Assembly (NCBI GenBank): GCA_029821755.1
Contig: JALGSV010000002.1
Coordinates: 82,591-146,590 of the forward strand
Length of the DNA: 64,000 nucleotides
Direction of reading: 5' to 3'
Origin: Candidatus Zipacnadum vermilionense
Lineage (GTDB): Bacteria > Armatimonadota > Zipacnadia > Zipacnadales > Zipacnadaceae
Shown here: positions 55,288-64,000 of the stretch, piece after piece
Position numbering within the stretch: the stretch's first letter is position 1
How the letters are laid out: the number at the start of each line of letters is the position of its first letter
Notes under the pieces: generated by a model
Told to the model about the DNA's origin: nothing
What the model saw: the letters and a program-made list of their open reading frames with translations, nothing else
Databases searched by the model: none
Position numbers and translations under genes: made by a program

Positions 55288-56385
55288 TCAGTACCTTCCC
55301 TCCTCCTCCACCAGCCGCGTCACTAACCGCACCAGTTCCAGGTCCCCATTGGGCGGCACCTGATCCGCCACCCCCAGCATGAACCGCCCACTCCCCTTGT
55401 GCAGGCGCATGATCTCCCGCACGTGATTCGCCATATCCCGGGCAGTGAACGGCGGCGCGAACATCGCGCCCGGCAGCCCACCCAGAATCAGCACCTCCGG
55501 CCCCACCAGTGGCCGCAGATCCTCCAGCGCCACGTCCCCCACCGGTTTCGGCGTGACCGCATCCAGGCAGTCCACCCCGATGGTCGGCAGCTTCTCCGCC
55601 AGTCCTCGCAGCGTGCCGTCGATGTGGCACATCACCTTCTGCCCCGCCTGGTGGAAGACTGCAATCTTCTCCTGCAGGAAGTCGCGGAGGTAGCGCTCGA
55701 ACAGTCCCCCGTGGCTCTCAGCGGTGAAATTCTCACACAGCATGATATGGCGGCACGACGACTCCGCTGTAATCTCCCACATCGGCGCCTGCGCCGCGCC
55801 CATCACCGCCAGCGTCTCCTCGATCTCCCCCGGCGCGTCCACTAGCAGGTAGCTGAGCGTCATCACGCCCACCCAGGCCTTGTACAGGTCAGCCATCGGC
55901 GAGGCGCTCGTAGCGATCACCGGCAGCCCGTGCTCGGCCAACTCCGCGTCCATCCGCGCCACCCGCTCCGGGCAGGCCCGGTACCGCCGCCGCCCGCAGA
56001 TGAAGCGCACCACCGCCAGGTCCTCCGCCGTCTTCACTGGGAACTCCCGATGCCCCCAGGAGAAGGAGGGCGCGCTATACTCCCAGCGCTCGGTCAGCGT
56101 GCCCACCGGCGTGACCCACTCGAGAGTGCGCACGCCCCCCCCGCGCCGCTCCCGCCGGATTACCTCCGAGTCTTCCTCCATCTCAAAGGCGCAGCAGCCG
56201 GGCACGTACTCCCCTACGCCCAGCTCCTGGTGCATGCGGCTGCGCCCCTCGGCGCCCCGCCAGCGCTCCGGCAAGTCGCCGATCTGCTGATGGGCCGCAT
56301 ACCAGTACCCCAGATCACCATACCAGACCATGGCGTCGGGCAATTCGCCGCTGAACACGGCCTCGATGCGTTGCCGTAAGTTCAT
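55288..56385 (-). CDS. URO-D-like protein 2
   Basis: The 365-residue cytoplasmic protein starts at ATG 56385, 7 nt after AAGG; the longer upstream frame is repeat sequence. The URO-D superfamily is indicated by MNLRQRIEAVFSGELPD, a C-terminal half with VMCHIDGTLRGLAEKLPTIG, and GPEVLILGGLPGAMFAPPF. The last corresponds to the 'GNI/GGLxP..l' segment of the barrel. As with the protein at 48907-50076, a methyltransferase-like or catabolic role is more likely than porphyrin decarboxylation. The order URO-D-like, MDR dehydrogenase on one strand suggests a catabolic unit. Stop TGA. Confidence 0.78.
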   Translation of the reverse strand: MNLRQRIEAVFSGELPDAMVWYGDLGYWYAAHQQIGDLPERWRGAEGRSRMHQELGVGEYVPGCCAFEMEEDSEVIRRERRGGGVRTLEWVTPVGTLTERWEYSAPSFSWGHREFPVKTAEDLAVVRFICGRRRYRACPERVARMDAELAEHGLPVIATSASPMADLYKAWVGVMTLSYLLVDAPGEIEETLAVMGAAQAPMWEITAESSCRHIMLCENFTAESHGGLFERYLRDFLQEKIAVFHQAGQKVMCHIDGTLRGLAEKLPTIGVDCLDAVTPKPVGDVALEDLRPLVGPEVLILGGLPGAMFAPPFTARDMANHVREIMRLHKGSGRFMLGVADQVPPNGDLELVRLVTRLVEEEGRY

Positions 56386-56565
56386 CGCTCTACCTTCATT
56401 GCGGTAAACGCGCAGAGGGGGAACCACGCTAGTTTTGACCGCGGTTCCCCCGGTTGTGCTTTCCCCACAAGGCTCTGCTGCGCCGGTTCGGTCACCCACC
56501 GCGGCGAGCAGCAATTCCGAAGGCACACCGGCTGCAACCCGTCTCCCCTCTCCCGAACTCGGTTC

Positions 56566-56659
56566 TCCATCTCGGAACCCGATTTCTTCATCGCCCCTCC
56601 CCGCCAGGGGAGGGGTGCCCGAGCGCAGCGAGGGCGGGGTAGGGCGCAGGGGGTGAGGC
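56566..56659. repeat. Hairpin repeat, LTPCPLPLQGRG family, copy f
   Basis: It starts with CGGAACCCGATTTCTTCATC, then CCCCTCCCCGCCAGGGGAGG, then a GCCCGAGCGCAGCGAGGGCGGG hairpin and the tail AGGGGGTGAGGCT. Its first block is shared with copies d and g. Confidence 0.8.
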
Positions 56660-56663
56660 TCCC

Positions 56664-57896
56664 CTATCCAATCCTCCACAGCGTGACCGCATCCTGATCC
56701 TTCACGTAGATGCTGTTCCCCGCGACGACCGGATTCGCATAGGTCGCTGTCTCGGAGGCCTTGTACTTGACGACCTCCGTGAAGCCCTGGTCGCTGGGGT
56801 TGAATCCCACCAGCATCGAGTCACTCGCCAGGACGAACACCAGCGGCCCCGCCGCTACCATCGCCCCGAAGCCGCCGCGCCCACGCTGGGTCTCGTCCAC
56901 CCACGCCGTCTCCCCCGTATCGGCCTTCAGGCAGAACAGCTTGCTGCCGTTCGACAGGCCGAACAACAGGCCGTCGCGCAGCACCGGTGTACTGAACTGG
57001 CAGGCGACCTCCGCGTTGGTCCATAGCTCCGTGGCGGTGAAGGCCTCGCCCTGCTTCTCGATCTTCAGGGCCTTGGTACCCCGGCCGGAGCCGGTGAAGA
57101 TGACCGTCTGCCCGTCCACGATTGGCGTGGTGGCGCTGTACGCCCGCCGCTGCGGCACGAAGGGGACTTGCCACAGCAGTGCCCCCTCGGCCACCGCCAC
57201 CCCCACTAGGCTCGTCTCCGTCAGCGTGACCAGCATCTTCGTACCTTCCACCGTCATCAGCACCGGCGAGGAGTACTGCGGGGCCTCGCCCGCCCAGCGC
57301 CATTGCTCCTCCCCGGTAGCCAGGTCGTAGGCGATCAGCGCCCCGTTGCCCTTCCCACCCACGAACAGCACCGCCATGTTATCCACGATGATCGGCGACA
57401 TGGAGGTGAAGAACTGCGGGTATACGCCGGGAAAGGGGTCCTCGCGCCAGGCGACCGCCCCGGTGGCCGCATCCAGGCACGACACGATCCCGTTCACGCC
57501 CAGCGTAACGACTTTCCCCTCGGCCACCGCCGGCGTGCCCCGCGGACCGGGGTGCGACCCCGCCGCCCCGGTGACCGGCGTCGCCGCGTACTGGTCCTTC
57601 CACAGCTCCGCGCCATCGGCCACGTTTAGGCACGAGATGACCTCATTGTCGCCCTGCCGTGCAAAGACGTACACCTTGTCACCCACCAGCGCCGGCGTGG
57701 CGTCCCCCGTCCCGACCACAATACGCCAGGCCTGGGTCAGCGCCGCCGGCCACACCTCCGGCGGGGTGAACTCGGTCACCTTCCCATCCCGATCGAGACC
57801 CCGCCACTGCGGCCAGTCCTGCGCCAGAACGGTCCCCACGCTCAGCAGAAACAACATTCCTACCAGCACTGCGCTCCCGCGTCTCGTGCTTGTCAT
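56664..57896 (-). CDS. Exported PQQ-like (DWPQWRG) beta-propeller
   Basis: The 410-residue protein has signal peptide MTSTRRGSAVLVGMLFLLSVGTVLA. The mature start QDWPQWRGLDRDGKV is a hallmark of PQQ-like propellers common in Planctomycetota-type and related genomes. Blades carry ISCLNVADGAELWK, VSCLDAATGAVAWRE, IAYDLATGEEQWRW and LFCLKADTGETAWV. It probably acts as a periplasmic scaffold or binding protein and not a quinoprotein, since I see no calcium/PQQ ligand set. AAGG lies 10 nt before ATG 57896; the adjacent GTG 57899 is equally possible. Stop TAG. Confidence 0.85.
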   Translation of the reverse strand: MTSTRRGSAVLVGMLFLLSVGTVLAQDWPQWRGLDRDGKVTEFTPPEVWPAALTQAWRIVVGTGDATPALVGDKVYVFARQGDNEVISCLNVADGAELWKDQYAATPVTGAAGSHPGPRGTPAVAEGKVVTLGVNGIVSCLDAATGAVAWREDPFPGVYPQFFTSMSPIIVDNMAVLFVGGKGNGALIAYDLATGEEQWRWAGEAPQYSSPVLMTVEGTKMLVTLTETSLVGVAVAEGALLWQVPFVPQRRAYSATTPIVDGQTVIFTGSGRGTKALKIEKQGEAFTATELWTNAEVACQFSTPVLRDGLLFGLSNGSKLFCLKADTGETAWVDETQRGRGGFGAMVAAGPLVFVLASDSMLVGFNPSDQGFTEVVKYKASETATYANPVVAGNSIYVKDQDAVTLWRIG

Positions 57897-57953
57897 CACG
57901 GTTCCGCCTTGTTCCTGGACACTGAACTTGATCCGCCATCATTGGCGAACGAC

Positions 57954-58087
57954 GGGCGGCGCGGGCGCCGCCCCTACAGGAAGCGACGGCTGCGTGCGGC
58001 CCTGCGGAAGGGGCAGGCGGAGCCTGCCCCTTCCGCGTCTCCCGCACATGCGACGGCCACTGTGTACGGGCGGCGCCTGCGCCGCCC
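57954..58087. repeat. Three consecutive long hairpins
   Basis: GGGCGGCGC/GCGCCGCCC (57954-57973), a 14-bp perfect stem CGGAAGGGGCAGGC/GCCTGCCCCTTCCG (58005-58035), and GGGCGGCGC/GCGCCGCCC (58068-58087) occupy most of the 198-base gap between the second DUF2961 gene and the propeller gene. Confidence 0.8.
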
Positions 58088-58094
58088 CTCCCCC

Positions 58095-60623
58095 TCACTT
58101 CACCATCCAGCAGTCCAGCGCCAACTCCCCCGGCGGCGCTTGGCGCATGCCCTGCACCTGCTCACCGGGCGCGGTGCAGACCAGCTCCAGCGTCATCGGA
58201 CCCGGCAACGCCACTCCCTGCACCGGTATCGTCCACTCCACCAGCTCCTTCTCATCCTTCCCCGCCGTAAGCGGCACCAGCGCCCCCCCGTTGATGCGGG
58301 CAGACCAGCCGCCCTGCTGCGGCCCCAGATTGCCCTTCACATGCACCTGCGTCGGCGCGGCCGGTCCGGCCATCACCAGCGCCCGAATCGTGGCCCCGCC
58401 CTGCGGCGGCGCGGCCAGTTGCAACGCTCCCCACCCCGACCACTCAAAGCGCCCGTACTTGGGCAACCACGCCACCAGCTCCCCCGCCGCCTCCGGCGTG
58501 CCCTCGTCCTCAAATTCCCGCCAGCCCGCCGCCGTCAGCGGCGGCCTCTCCATCCGCACCTGGTCCAGCTTCATCTGCAGCGTGTTGGCCGTTGCTGCCT
58601 TTACCCGGCAAATGAAGCGGATTATACCCTCGTCATCCGGCGCGGGATTCAGGAAGGGCACCGGGTACTCCGTGGACGAGTCCCGGTGGTGGATCAGCCC
58701 ACGGCCCACCATGATCCGCGCCCTCATCGCCACTCCGCCGATCGCCCGGCCCAATATCAGGTCCAGGTCCTGCACGAAGCTCGGCGGCCGCGCCGCCTCG
58801 GCCCGGGAGAGCAGGTCCAGCTCGTAGCCCGAGCGATCCGGTCCCCACAGCGATGCCGTTCCCACCGCCACGTAGCGGCTCGTCGGGAAGGGCACCACGC
58901 AGTCCACGTAGTCGCCCACTTGGTCGGAGCCCACGTGGAGGTACTTGCCCGCGCTGGGATGGTAGTTGTGATCGACATCCTCAATGGCCCGCACCTCGCC
59001 CCCGTGGGCCGTGGCCACCCGCGCCAGGTCCTCCGCCTCGCTCACCCACGCCATCCGCGAATCGCGGCCGACACCGTTGGTCCCATAGCGCGAGTAGGGC
59101 AGGGGCTCCGCTTGCGGCGCCAGGCCCGGCGCGGCGTACGGCGTCTCGCCCATCCGGTACCACCACGCCAGCACTGTCGCTCCGGTCAGCATCCCTTCCG
59201 AGACCGGCCCCGGCGTATAGGCGAAGACCGTCTCTTGCTCGAAGGGCACTGGGTCGGTGAGGAAGTACCGCACCGCTCCACAGTACTGGTCCTCCATGCG
59301 CGGGTGCGACCACAGCGGCGACATCAGCGGCCCGCCGTACGCTCCCATGAACCACACCGGCAGCACCCCGTGCCCCCTAATCGGCGGCTGGCCATCCACC
59401 GCCAGCGACATCATGCTGGTGTGCGCGGCGGCCGGGAAAGTGGTGTTGCCGGTCATGTACAGCCCCAACCCTACCAGTTGCCCCGGCCCGGGAATCTGGA
59501 TCAGCGGCTGCGGATCCGGCCCCGGCGTCACCGTCGCCAACAGTCGCGTCCCGCACAGCCGCCCCGCTACCGCCGCTCCGGCCGCGCTCAGCGGCTCCAG
59601 CGTTGCCCGCGTGAACCCGGCGAAGCGCACATCCACCGAGCGATTCACCAGGTCAATCCGCAGCCCCCGCCCGAACGGCATGGGCAGGTTGGAGTGAAAG
59701 GTCGCCTCGGGGTAGTATACGCGTGGCGTGCGAATGTACCAGGGGAAGCGCATTCCGGCGGCGAGGGTGTTGAGACCAAACCCCCAGCGCCCGGTCGGCC
59801 AGGGGTGCGGCAGTCCCACGAAATCCGTCACCGGCATCCGCAGCGCCGGCTCCTTCTGCCCGTCGTAGAAAACCTCCACCACCACGTTCCGCAGTGTCCC
59901 GGTCAGCGCCGGGTTGAAGTGTAACTCCAGGTGCGTAATCTCACCGCTGCCCTTCACCTCCAGCGCGGTCACCCGGCTCTGGGCCTGCAGCACGAAATCG
60001 CCCCGCAGCCCCCCGCTCTCCGGCGGGGCCTGCCACTCCCAGGCCCCCTGCCTCCACACCTCCCCCGCCGCGCTCAGGCCCGCCGCATACTCCCCGCCCG
60101 CCGTCGCCGCTTGCACCGCCGTCCCCGGTGGCAGTACCCGGTAACTCAGGTAATGCGAGCACGCCGCCTTATCGGTCAGGATCTGCAGGCTGGTCTTGAA
60201 CCCGATCGGCGCCAGCAGGTGCCGAAACGGCCCCCGCCCGAAGATGATTGGACTGGGGAACAGCCCGCCCTTCTCCGACGCCGCGATTGCCTCATCCAGC
60301 TTCCCCTGCCACAGCAGCTGTCCGTCCACCTCCACGTTGAAAGCCGTCGCGCCCTCAGTGGACAGGAAGTGATCCAGTACCCCCGGTCCCTCCAGCTTAA
60401 GTAGCACGAAGCCCCCGCCAGGCGCCGCCGCCAGCTTCTCCTGGCCGCCCAGGTCCGCCACCACCGTTTGCTTCCCCGCCAGCGGCCGCGCGAGCCACCG
60501 CCAGTCGGTCAGCGCCTCCGGTGACCCCGGCACCAGCGCCCGGTATTCGTCGGCCCGAACCGCCGCCCGACAACTCAGCAGGCCCAGCGCGAGCAGGCAG
60601 AGTGCGAGGGTGCGTGTATTCAT
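58095..60623 (-). CDS. DUF2961 (GH172-like) exported protein, copy 2
   Basis: The 842-residue protein starts at ATG 60623 with GAGG 5 nt upstream and signal peptide MNTRTLALCLLALGLLSCRAAVRA. Segments match copy 1 in order: LTDWRWLARPL, VVVEVFYDGQKEPALRMPV, GFVGLPHPWP-type turn (DFVGLPHPWPTGRWGF), RLCGTRLLATVTPG and RFEWSGWGALQLAA. The DUF2961 core lies at about 215-420. It is preceded by the paralogous CBM9-toroid gene, as in copy 1, but with a 164-base gap holding repeat g instead of 33 bases. Stop TGA, at the alignment position where copy 1 has TAG. Confidence 0.78.
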   Translation of the reverse strand: MNTRTLALCLLALGLLSCRAAVRADEYRALVPGSPEALTDWRWLARPLAGKQTVVADLGGQEKLAAAPGGGFVLLKLEGPGVLDHFLSTEGATAFNVEVDGQLLWQGKLDEAIAASEKGGLFPSPIIFGRGPFRHLLAPIGFKTSLQILTDKAACSHYLSYRVLPPGTAVQAATAGGEYAAGLSAAGEVWRQGAWEWQAPPESGGLRGDFVLQAQSRVTALEVKGSGEITHLELHFNPALTGTLRNVVVEVFYDGQKEPALRMPVTDFVGLPHPWPTGRWGFGLNTLAAGMRFPWYIRTPRVYYPEATFHSNLPMPFGRGLRIDLVNRSVDVRFAGFTRATLEPLSAAGAAVAGRLCGTRLLATVTPGPDPQPLIQIPGPGQLVGLGLYMTGNTTFPAAAHTSMMSLAVDGQPPIRGHGVLPVWFMGAYGGPLMSPLWSHPRMEDQYCGAVRYFLTDPVPFEQETVFAYTPGPVSEGMLTGATVLAWWYRMGETPYAAPGLAPQAEPLPYSRYGTNGVGRDSRMAWVSEAEDLARVATAHGGEVRAIEDVDHNYHPSAGKYLHVGSDQVGDYVDCVVPFPTSRYVAVGTASLWGPDRSGYELDLLSRAEAARPPSFVQDLDLILGRAIGGVAMRARIMVGRGLIHHRDSSTEYPVPFLNPAPDDEGIIRFICRVKAATANTLQMKLDQVRMERPPLTAAGWREFEDEGTPEAAGELVAWLPKYGRFEWSGWGALQLAAPPQGGATIRALVMAGPAAPTQVHVKGNLGPQQGGWSARINGGALVPLTAGKDEKELVEWTIPVQGVALPGPMTLELVCTAPGEQVQGMRQAPPGELALDCWMVK

Positions 60624-60691
60624 AGACGCCTCATTTCTTCCAACACCCGGCGTAGGCCAATCCACCCGCGCCCCCGCGGACCCGGCGGAAC

Positions 60692-60780
60692 CCCATTTCC
60701 CATCCCCGAACCCGATTTCCTCATCGCCCCTCCCCGCAAGGGGAGGGGTGCCGGCCCCGGAACGGGGCCGGCGGGGTAGG
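60692..60780. repeat. Hairpin repeat, LTPCPLPLQGRG family, copy g
   Basis: CCGAACCCGATTTCCTCATC, then CCCCTCCCCGCAAGGGGAGG, then GCCGGCCCCGGAACGGGGCCGGC, a long second stem. It lies between the genes of the second DUF2961 pair. Confidence 0.82.
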
Positions 60781-60787
60781 TCCGGCC

Positions 60788-63700
60788 CTACTCCACCAAC
60801 TCCGCCGGCCTCACCAGCGGCGTCGGTTGCAGCTTCCGCGCCGTGGCCATCTCGTCGGCGTCCTTGTAGCGCAGCACCGAACCGCCCACCACCGCTCGGT
60901 TGATGATGTCCCCATTGGGTCCGTGACCGATGATCGCCACCAGCGCGTCGCTGGCTAGCCTCCCCGCCTCTGCGAGCTTGCCGGTATCGTTGATCATGAC
61001 CCACGTCTCGTAGCGAATCTTGTTCGTCGGGTCCATCTCCCCGATTACCTTCAGAACTGTCAGGTTGTCCTCGTCCCGGATGACCTCGATCCGCTTGGGA
61101 TCGGTGGAGTCCACCGGCGGGTTGAGCAAGCTCGACGGATTGATCATCGGAGCGTGCGGCAGCAGCACCGTAGTGAAGGTGATCTCTTGCCCGGCTCGCA
61201 CCATCCCCGACCACGCCTGCCGCAGCTGGATCGGCGAGTTGCGGTAGGGGTTCTCCAGGAAACGATCCAGTACCGTGTGCTTGCGATCCGGGCGCGGGCT
61301 GAAGTAGACCATCAGGTCCCACGCCGGGTTGCGGATGGCCTGCACGCCTCGGCCCAAGCCGAGACCCGTATAGTAGATCTGGTCGTAGTAGGCGTTGAAC
61401 CAGTTGGTGCCCGACTCCGGCCCCAGATTGCGCGCGTAGAAGCACGGCCCCAGCCGCACCTTCATCGTCGTATCGAACTTGGCCCGGTCCTTCACCACCA
61501 TGAAGCCGTTCTTGTAGAACAGGATGTCACGGGTGTAGGTCACCGGCAGGTGCTGGTACGGGGTGGTCACGATGCGCGCGAAGGTGAACGCCGGGTCCTC
61601 CACAAAGATCGCCACCTCCGTGGTCATCGGCCGCGGGTCCGCCGACAACCCATCCAGGTCCTCTATCCACAGCAGGTTCTGGAAGTCCGGAGTGTTCTCG
61701 TAGTACCCTTGCCCGGCGAACAACGCCGCGTCGTGGACCATCAGGCCCAGGATATTTCCCGGCAGCTCCCCGCTGTGCCCACCCCTCGGCAGCAATTCCA
61801 CCAGTCCCCACATCGCCTGCGCGTTGTTCCCGCTACTCAGCACCAGTTTGTCGGGAACCCACGTGCTCCCGTCCATCTCCCACGTCGGGGTTCCCGGATG
61901 CTCCTTCTGCCGCTCCAGGGACACCGCCGCCATCGGATGGCGCCACGTCACCCGGCTCGCGGTCGGCGGCGCCTGCGGTGCCACGTCATCGTCCGCGAAC
62001 AGGTAGGCGATGGCGAAGTTGTTCAGCGCCGTGTCATAGGGCCCATGGTACTGATTGGCCCGGTCGTCCAGGTGGTTGTAGTAGTACTCCGCGATGCGGT
62101 GGCTGGTCCAGCGATAGCGCCCGTCCTGGGTCAGCGCCGACATCAGTTCATACGCCCACATCGACTGGCCCACCTCCGGCCAGCCCGAGCACGATCCGAA
62201 GGTCGCGCACGCCCCGCTGGGGCTCACCATCTCTACGTAGCGCGACAGCGTCTTCTGAAAGCCCTTGTTGGCCAGAAACGCCGGCCAGTCGCCGGTGAAA
62301 AAGTAGATGCCGATGGCCGCGTCAAAGAAGACCCAGTGGTAGCCGGCGGAGTTGTCGTCCGAATCCCCGACCTCCCCGATCAGCTTGTCATGGTAATCGG
62401 TGTACTCGACGATGCGCTTGTCCAGCGGCGTCCCGTCCTCCTCGGCCACCATTCGGGCGATCTTCAGCAGCATGTACCGGTGCCACACCCGATTATGCGT
62501 ACCCCACTCGGCGAACAGGTCCGTGGAGGGATCGGCTGCTACCTTGGCCAGGTTCGCCCGCAGCCGCTTCTCCGCGTCGGGCGGAGCGAAAGGGCTATTG
62601 GGGTCCTTCATCCAGGTCAGATAGCGGTACTGCATGATCGCCGTGACCTGGAACCACTTCAGGTCACCCGAGGTGATCGTGTAGTCCATGATGTCGCGGG
62701 CCAGCGGGATATACTCGTCGTCGCCGGTGATCTTGTACATCGCCAGGCAGCGTAGGGCGGTGTGGTACCCGTAAGGGGACTTGATGTTGATGTAGTTCTT
62801 CGCCGCCGCCTTCAGCCCCGGCTTCAGATGCTTGTGCAGATAGCCGATGTAGTCTTCCTTACTGTTGACGAAGCCGTGCTTGTAGAAGCCCTCCCGGTGC
62901 TCCATCCACGCATTGTGGGCGACCCGGTCGGGCCCCATGTGGCTGATCTCGCCCGGCAGGTTCTTCACAATCGGCGGCGCAGCGACCGGCGCCACCATGG
63001 TGATCGGCGCCTGGGCAATTGCGACTCCGTTCGCCACCGCCTGCACTGTGTACCGCCCTGGCTCGGGGATCGCCCCCGCCGCGATCTCCTGCAGGTTGGT
63101 CCCCGTCATCCCCGCCGGCACCTCCATCGCCCCCGCCTGCTGCCACACCGTCTTGCCCGCCTCATCCACCACCCGCAGCCCTTCCAGCTTCGCCACTCCG
63201 ACGCGGGAGTCCAGCTCCACCCGCACTGTGCACGGCGCGTTAGTTGGCGCTTCATCCAGCCCCACCGTCAGCGTCGCCAGCAGGTCCTCCCGGTCCGCCA
63301 GCCGGAACATCGGGTAGGTCTTCACGTCACCGTTGAACCCCCAGCCCATTTGCCTCAGCGTCTTGCCCGGATCGGTGTCGGCCGCCAGGAAGCTCATGAA
63401 CAGCTTCTCCCCCGGGCGCGCCACGAAGTTCAGGTCCTTCCACGGAATCGCCGCTTCCACGATGTAGCCGTTGTCCGTATCGGCCGCCTTCCACTGGGAG
63501 TCTTCGGTGAGAATCCAGTACAGGTCCCGCTTGTCCAACACCGCGTCCCCCCCGGCCGCCAGCATCCCGCGGGCGTTCGCCCCTGTCGGCGCATAGCGGA
63601 GCCCCAGCACCGGCGTGGGGCTGAAAGGCGTGTTGGACTTCAGCGGCTGGCGGAACGAAGCCATGAATACCATCAGGCTGTCGCAGAACCACCCCGCCGG

Positions 63701-64000
63701 GCCCTGGTTGTTGTAGCTGGTGGGCTTCACGCCAATCAGTTGGTCGTCCACCATCTGCGCCGCCACGTAGAAGTAGGTGTCATCCCACGCCACCGCCACG
63801 CGCCCGGACAGATCGGCCTCGTCTTCCCAGGGGTGCACGTAGTCATCCGTGACCACCGCGCTCATCGGCTCCTCGCCGCTACCGGTCAGGACATACGGCG
63901 TTTGTGCCATGTCCCAATCATTGAGCTTGGCGTCGATGACGATGGGCGCCTGGGGCTTGAAGATGAGGTACTGGGTAGGCGTCTTAGCCAGTTCCGCGGC
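60788..64000 (-). CDS. CBM9-like plus toroid exported protein, copy 2 (partial)
   Basis: The frame is open to the window edge; 1070 residues are visible, starting AAELAKTPTQYLIFKPQ. That aligns with the mature start of copy 1 (AAEFAPTPTQYLVLKIK), so only the signal peptide is missing. The CBM9/DOMON-like domain (VIDAKLNDWDMAQTPYV ... VAVAWDDTYFYVAAQMV), toroid and heparinase-like sandwich (TVLLPHAPMINP, DLMVYFSPRPDRKH) occur in the same order as in 26694-29975. A likely polysaccharide lyase-type or binding protein acting outside the cytoplasm. Stop TAG. Confidence 0.8.
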   Translation of the reverse strand, partial: AAELAKTPTQYLIFKPQAPIVIDAKLNDWDMAQTPYVLTGSGEEPMSAVVTDDYVHPWEDEADLSGRVAVAWDDTYFYVAAQMVDDQLIGVKPTSYNNQGPAGWFCDSLMVFMASFRQPLKSNTPFSPTPVLGLRYAPTGANARGMLAAGGDAVLDKRDLYWILTEDSQWKAADTDNGYIVEAAIPWKDLNFVARPGEKLFMSFLAADTDPGKTLRQMGWGFNGDVKTYPMFRLADREDLLATLTVGLDEAPTNAPCTVRVELDSRVGVAKLEGLRVVDEAGKTVWQQAGAMEVPAGMTGTNLQEIAAGAIPEPGRYTVQAVANGVAIAQAPITMVAPVAAPPIVKNLPGEISHMGPDRVAHNAWMEHREGFYKHGFVNSKEDYIGYLHKHLKPGLKAAAKNYINIKSPYGYHTALRCLAMYKITGDDEYIPLARDIMDYTITSGDLKWFQVTAIMQYRYLTWMKDPNSPFAPPDAEKRLRANLAKVAADPSTDLFAEWGTHNRVWHRYMLLKIARMVAEEDGTPLDKRIVEYTDYHDKLIGEVGDSDDNSAGYHWVFFDAAIGIYFFTGDWPAFLANKGFQKTLSRYVEMVSPSGACATFGSCSGWPEVGQSMWAYELMSALTQDGRYRWTSHRIAEYYYNHLDDRANQYHGPYDTALNNFAIAYLFADDDVAPQAPPTASRVTWRHPMAAVSLERQKEHPGTPTWEMDGSTWVPDKLVLSSGNNAQAMWGLVELLPRGGHSGELPGNILGLMVHDAALFAGQGYYENTPDFQNLLWIEDLDGLSADPRPMTTEVAIFVEDPAFTFARIVTTPYQHLPVTYTRDILFYKNGFMVVKDRAKFDTTMKVRLGPCFYARNLGPESGTNWFNAYYDQIYYTGLGLGRGVQAIRNPAWDLMVYFSPRPDRKHTVLDRFLENPYRNSPIQLRQAWSGMVRAGQEITFTTVLLPHAPMINPSSLLNPPVDSTDPKRIEVIRDEDNLTVLKVIGEMDPTNKIRYETWVMINDTGKLAEAGRLASDALVAIIGHGPNGDIINRAVVGGSVLRYKDADEMATARKLQPTPLVRPAELVE

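Noticed and set aside
60624-61445. N-terminal extension of the second DUF2961 protein
   Set aside because: The upstream frame runs through repeat g and antisense to the CBM9-toroid gene; the signal peptide begins at 60623.
1-64000. General reassignment of TAG to an amino acid
   Set aside because: TAG ends more than ten apparently complete genes here, often just before the next gene's ribosome-binding site. One DUF2961 paralog ends in TAG exactly where the other ends in TGA.
1-64000. CRISPR array, prophage or insertion sequence
   Set aside because: No regularly spaced direct repeats, no cas, integrase, phage structural or transposase genes were seen; repeats here are dispersed hairpins.

Overview
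This is GC-rich bacterial chromosomal DNA, probably from an uncultured free-living heterotroph. Two core genes place it among bacteria: purA (47460-48737) and a tRNA-Lys (47301-47376). Most of the rest is a secretome of large exported proteins. It includes two DUF2961/GH172-like proteins, several heparinase-like (alpha/alpha)6-toroid proteins, CBM9/DOMON-like domains, a DWPQWRG-type PQQ propeller, a Pectate_lyase_3 beta-helix, GH26-like and GH95-like enzymes, a SUMF1 protein and two URO-D-like proteins. This mix is typical of Armatimonadota/Planctomycetota/Hydrogenedentota-type genomes. I cannot fix the phylum from sequence alone. There are no transposases, phage genes, CRISPR arrays, SusCD/TonB proteins or ABC transporters in the window.

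Layout. 1-2.1 kb: a partial winged-helix-like protein and a radical SAM enzyme. 2-9.1 kb (minus): a small exported protein, a giant three-CBM9/beta-propeller protein and a GT-C glycosyltransferase. 9.2-10 kb: an alpha/beta-hydrolase relative without a nucleophile. 10.1-20.2 kb: a divergent locus centred on 14010-14490. The minus arm is a barrel hydrolase-like gene coupled to a LamG plus glutaminase-fold protein. The plus arm is a mutarotase-like plus glutaminase-fold protein, a barrel protein, and a carbohydrate-binding plus glutaminase-fold protein. The first gene of each arm carries two in-frame TAG codons. 20.3-24.1 kb: a toroid lyase-like gene with three frameshifts. 24.1-30 kb (minus): a DUF2961 protein plus a CBM9-toroid protein. 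30.1-34.5 kb: a protein with a degenerate PHP domain coupled to a SUMF1 protein. 34.8-41.8 kb (minus): two toroid proteins and an esterase-like protein. 42.3-47.2 kb (plus): the beta-helix protein and the GH95-like enzyme. 47.3-48.9 kb: tRNA-Lys and purA, the latter with a terminator in its leader. 48.9-57.9 kb (minus): two URO-D-like proteins, an MNT/HEPN pair fused by overlaps to a GH26-like gene, a barrel protein, an MDR dehydrogenase and the PQQ propeller. 58-64 kb (minus): a second DUF2961 plus CBM9-toroid pair, the last gene running off the window.

Inferred working model: exported lyases, hydrolases and binding proteins attack complex, possibly uronate-rich, polysaccharide. The MDR dehydrogenase, URO-D-like proteins and GH95-like enzyme, which lack signal peptides, would process products inside the cell. 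The intergenic DNA is crowded with dispersed inverted repeats of at least four families. Two 195-200 bp copies look like MITEs. One hairpin family has entered the coding region ahead of two signal peptides.
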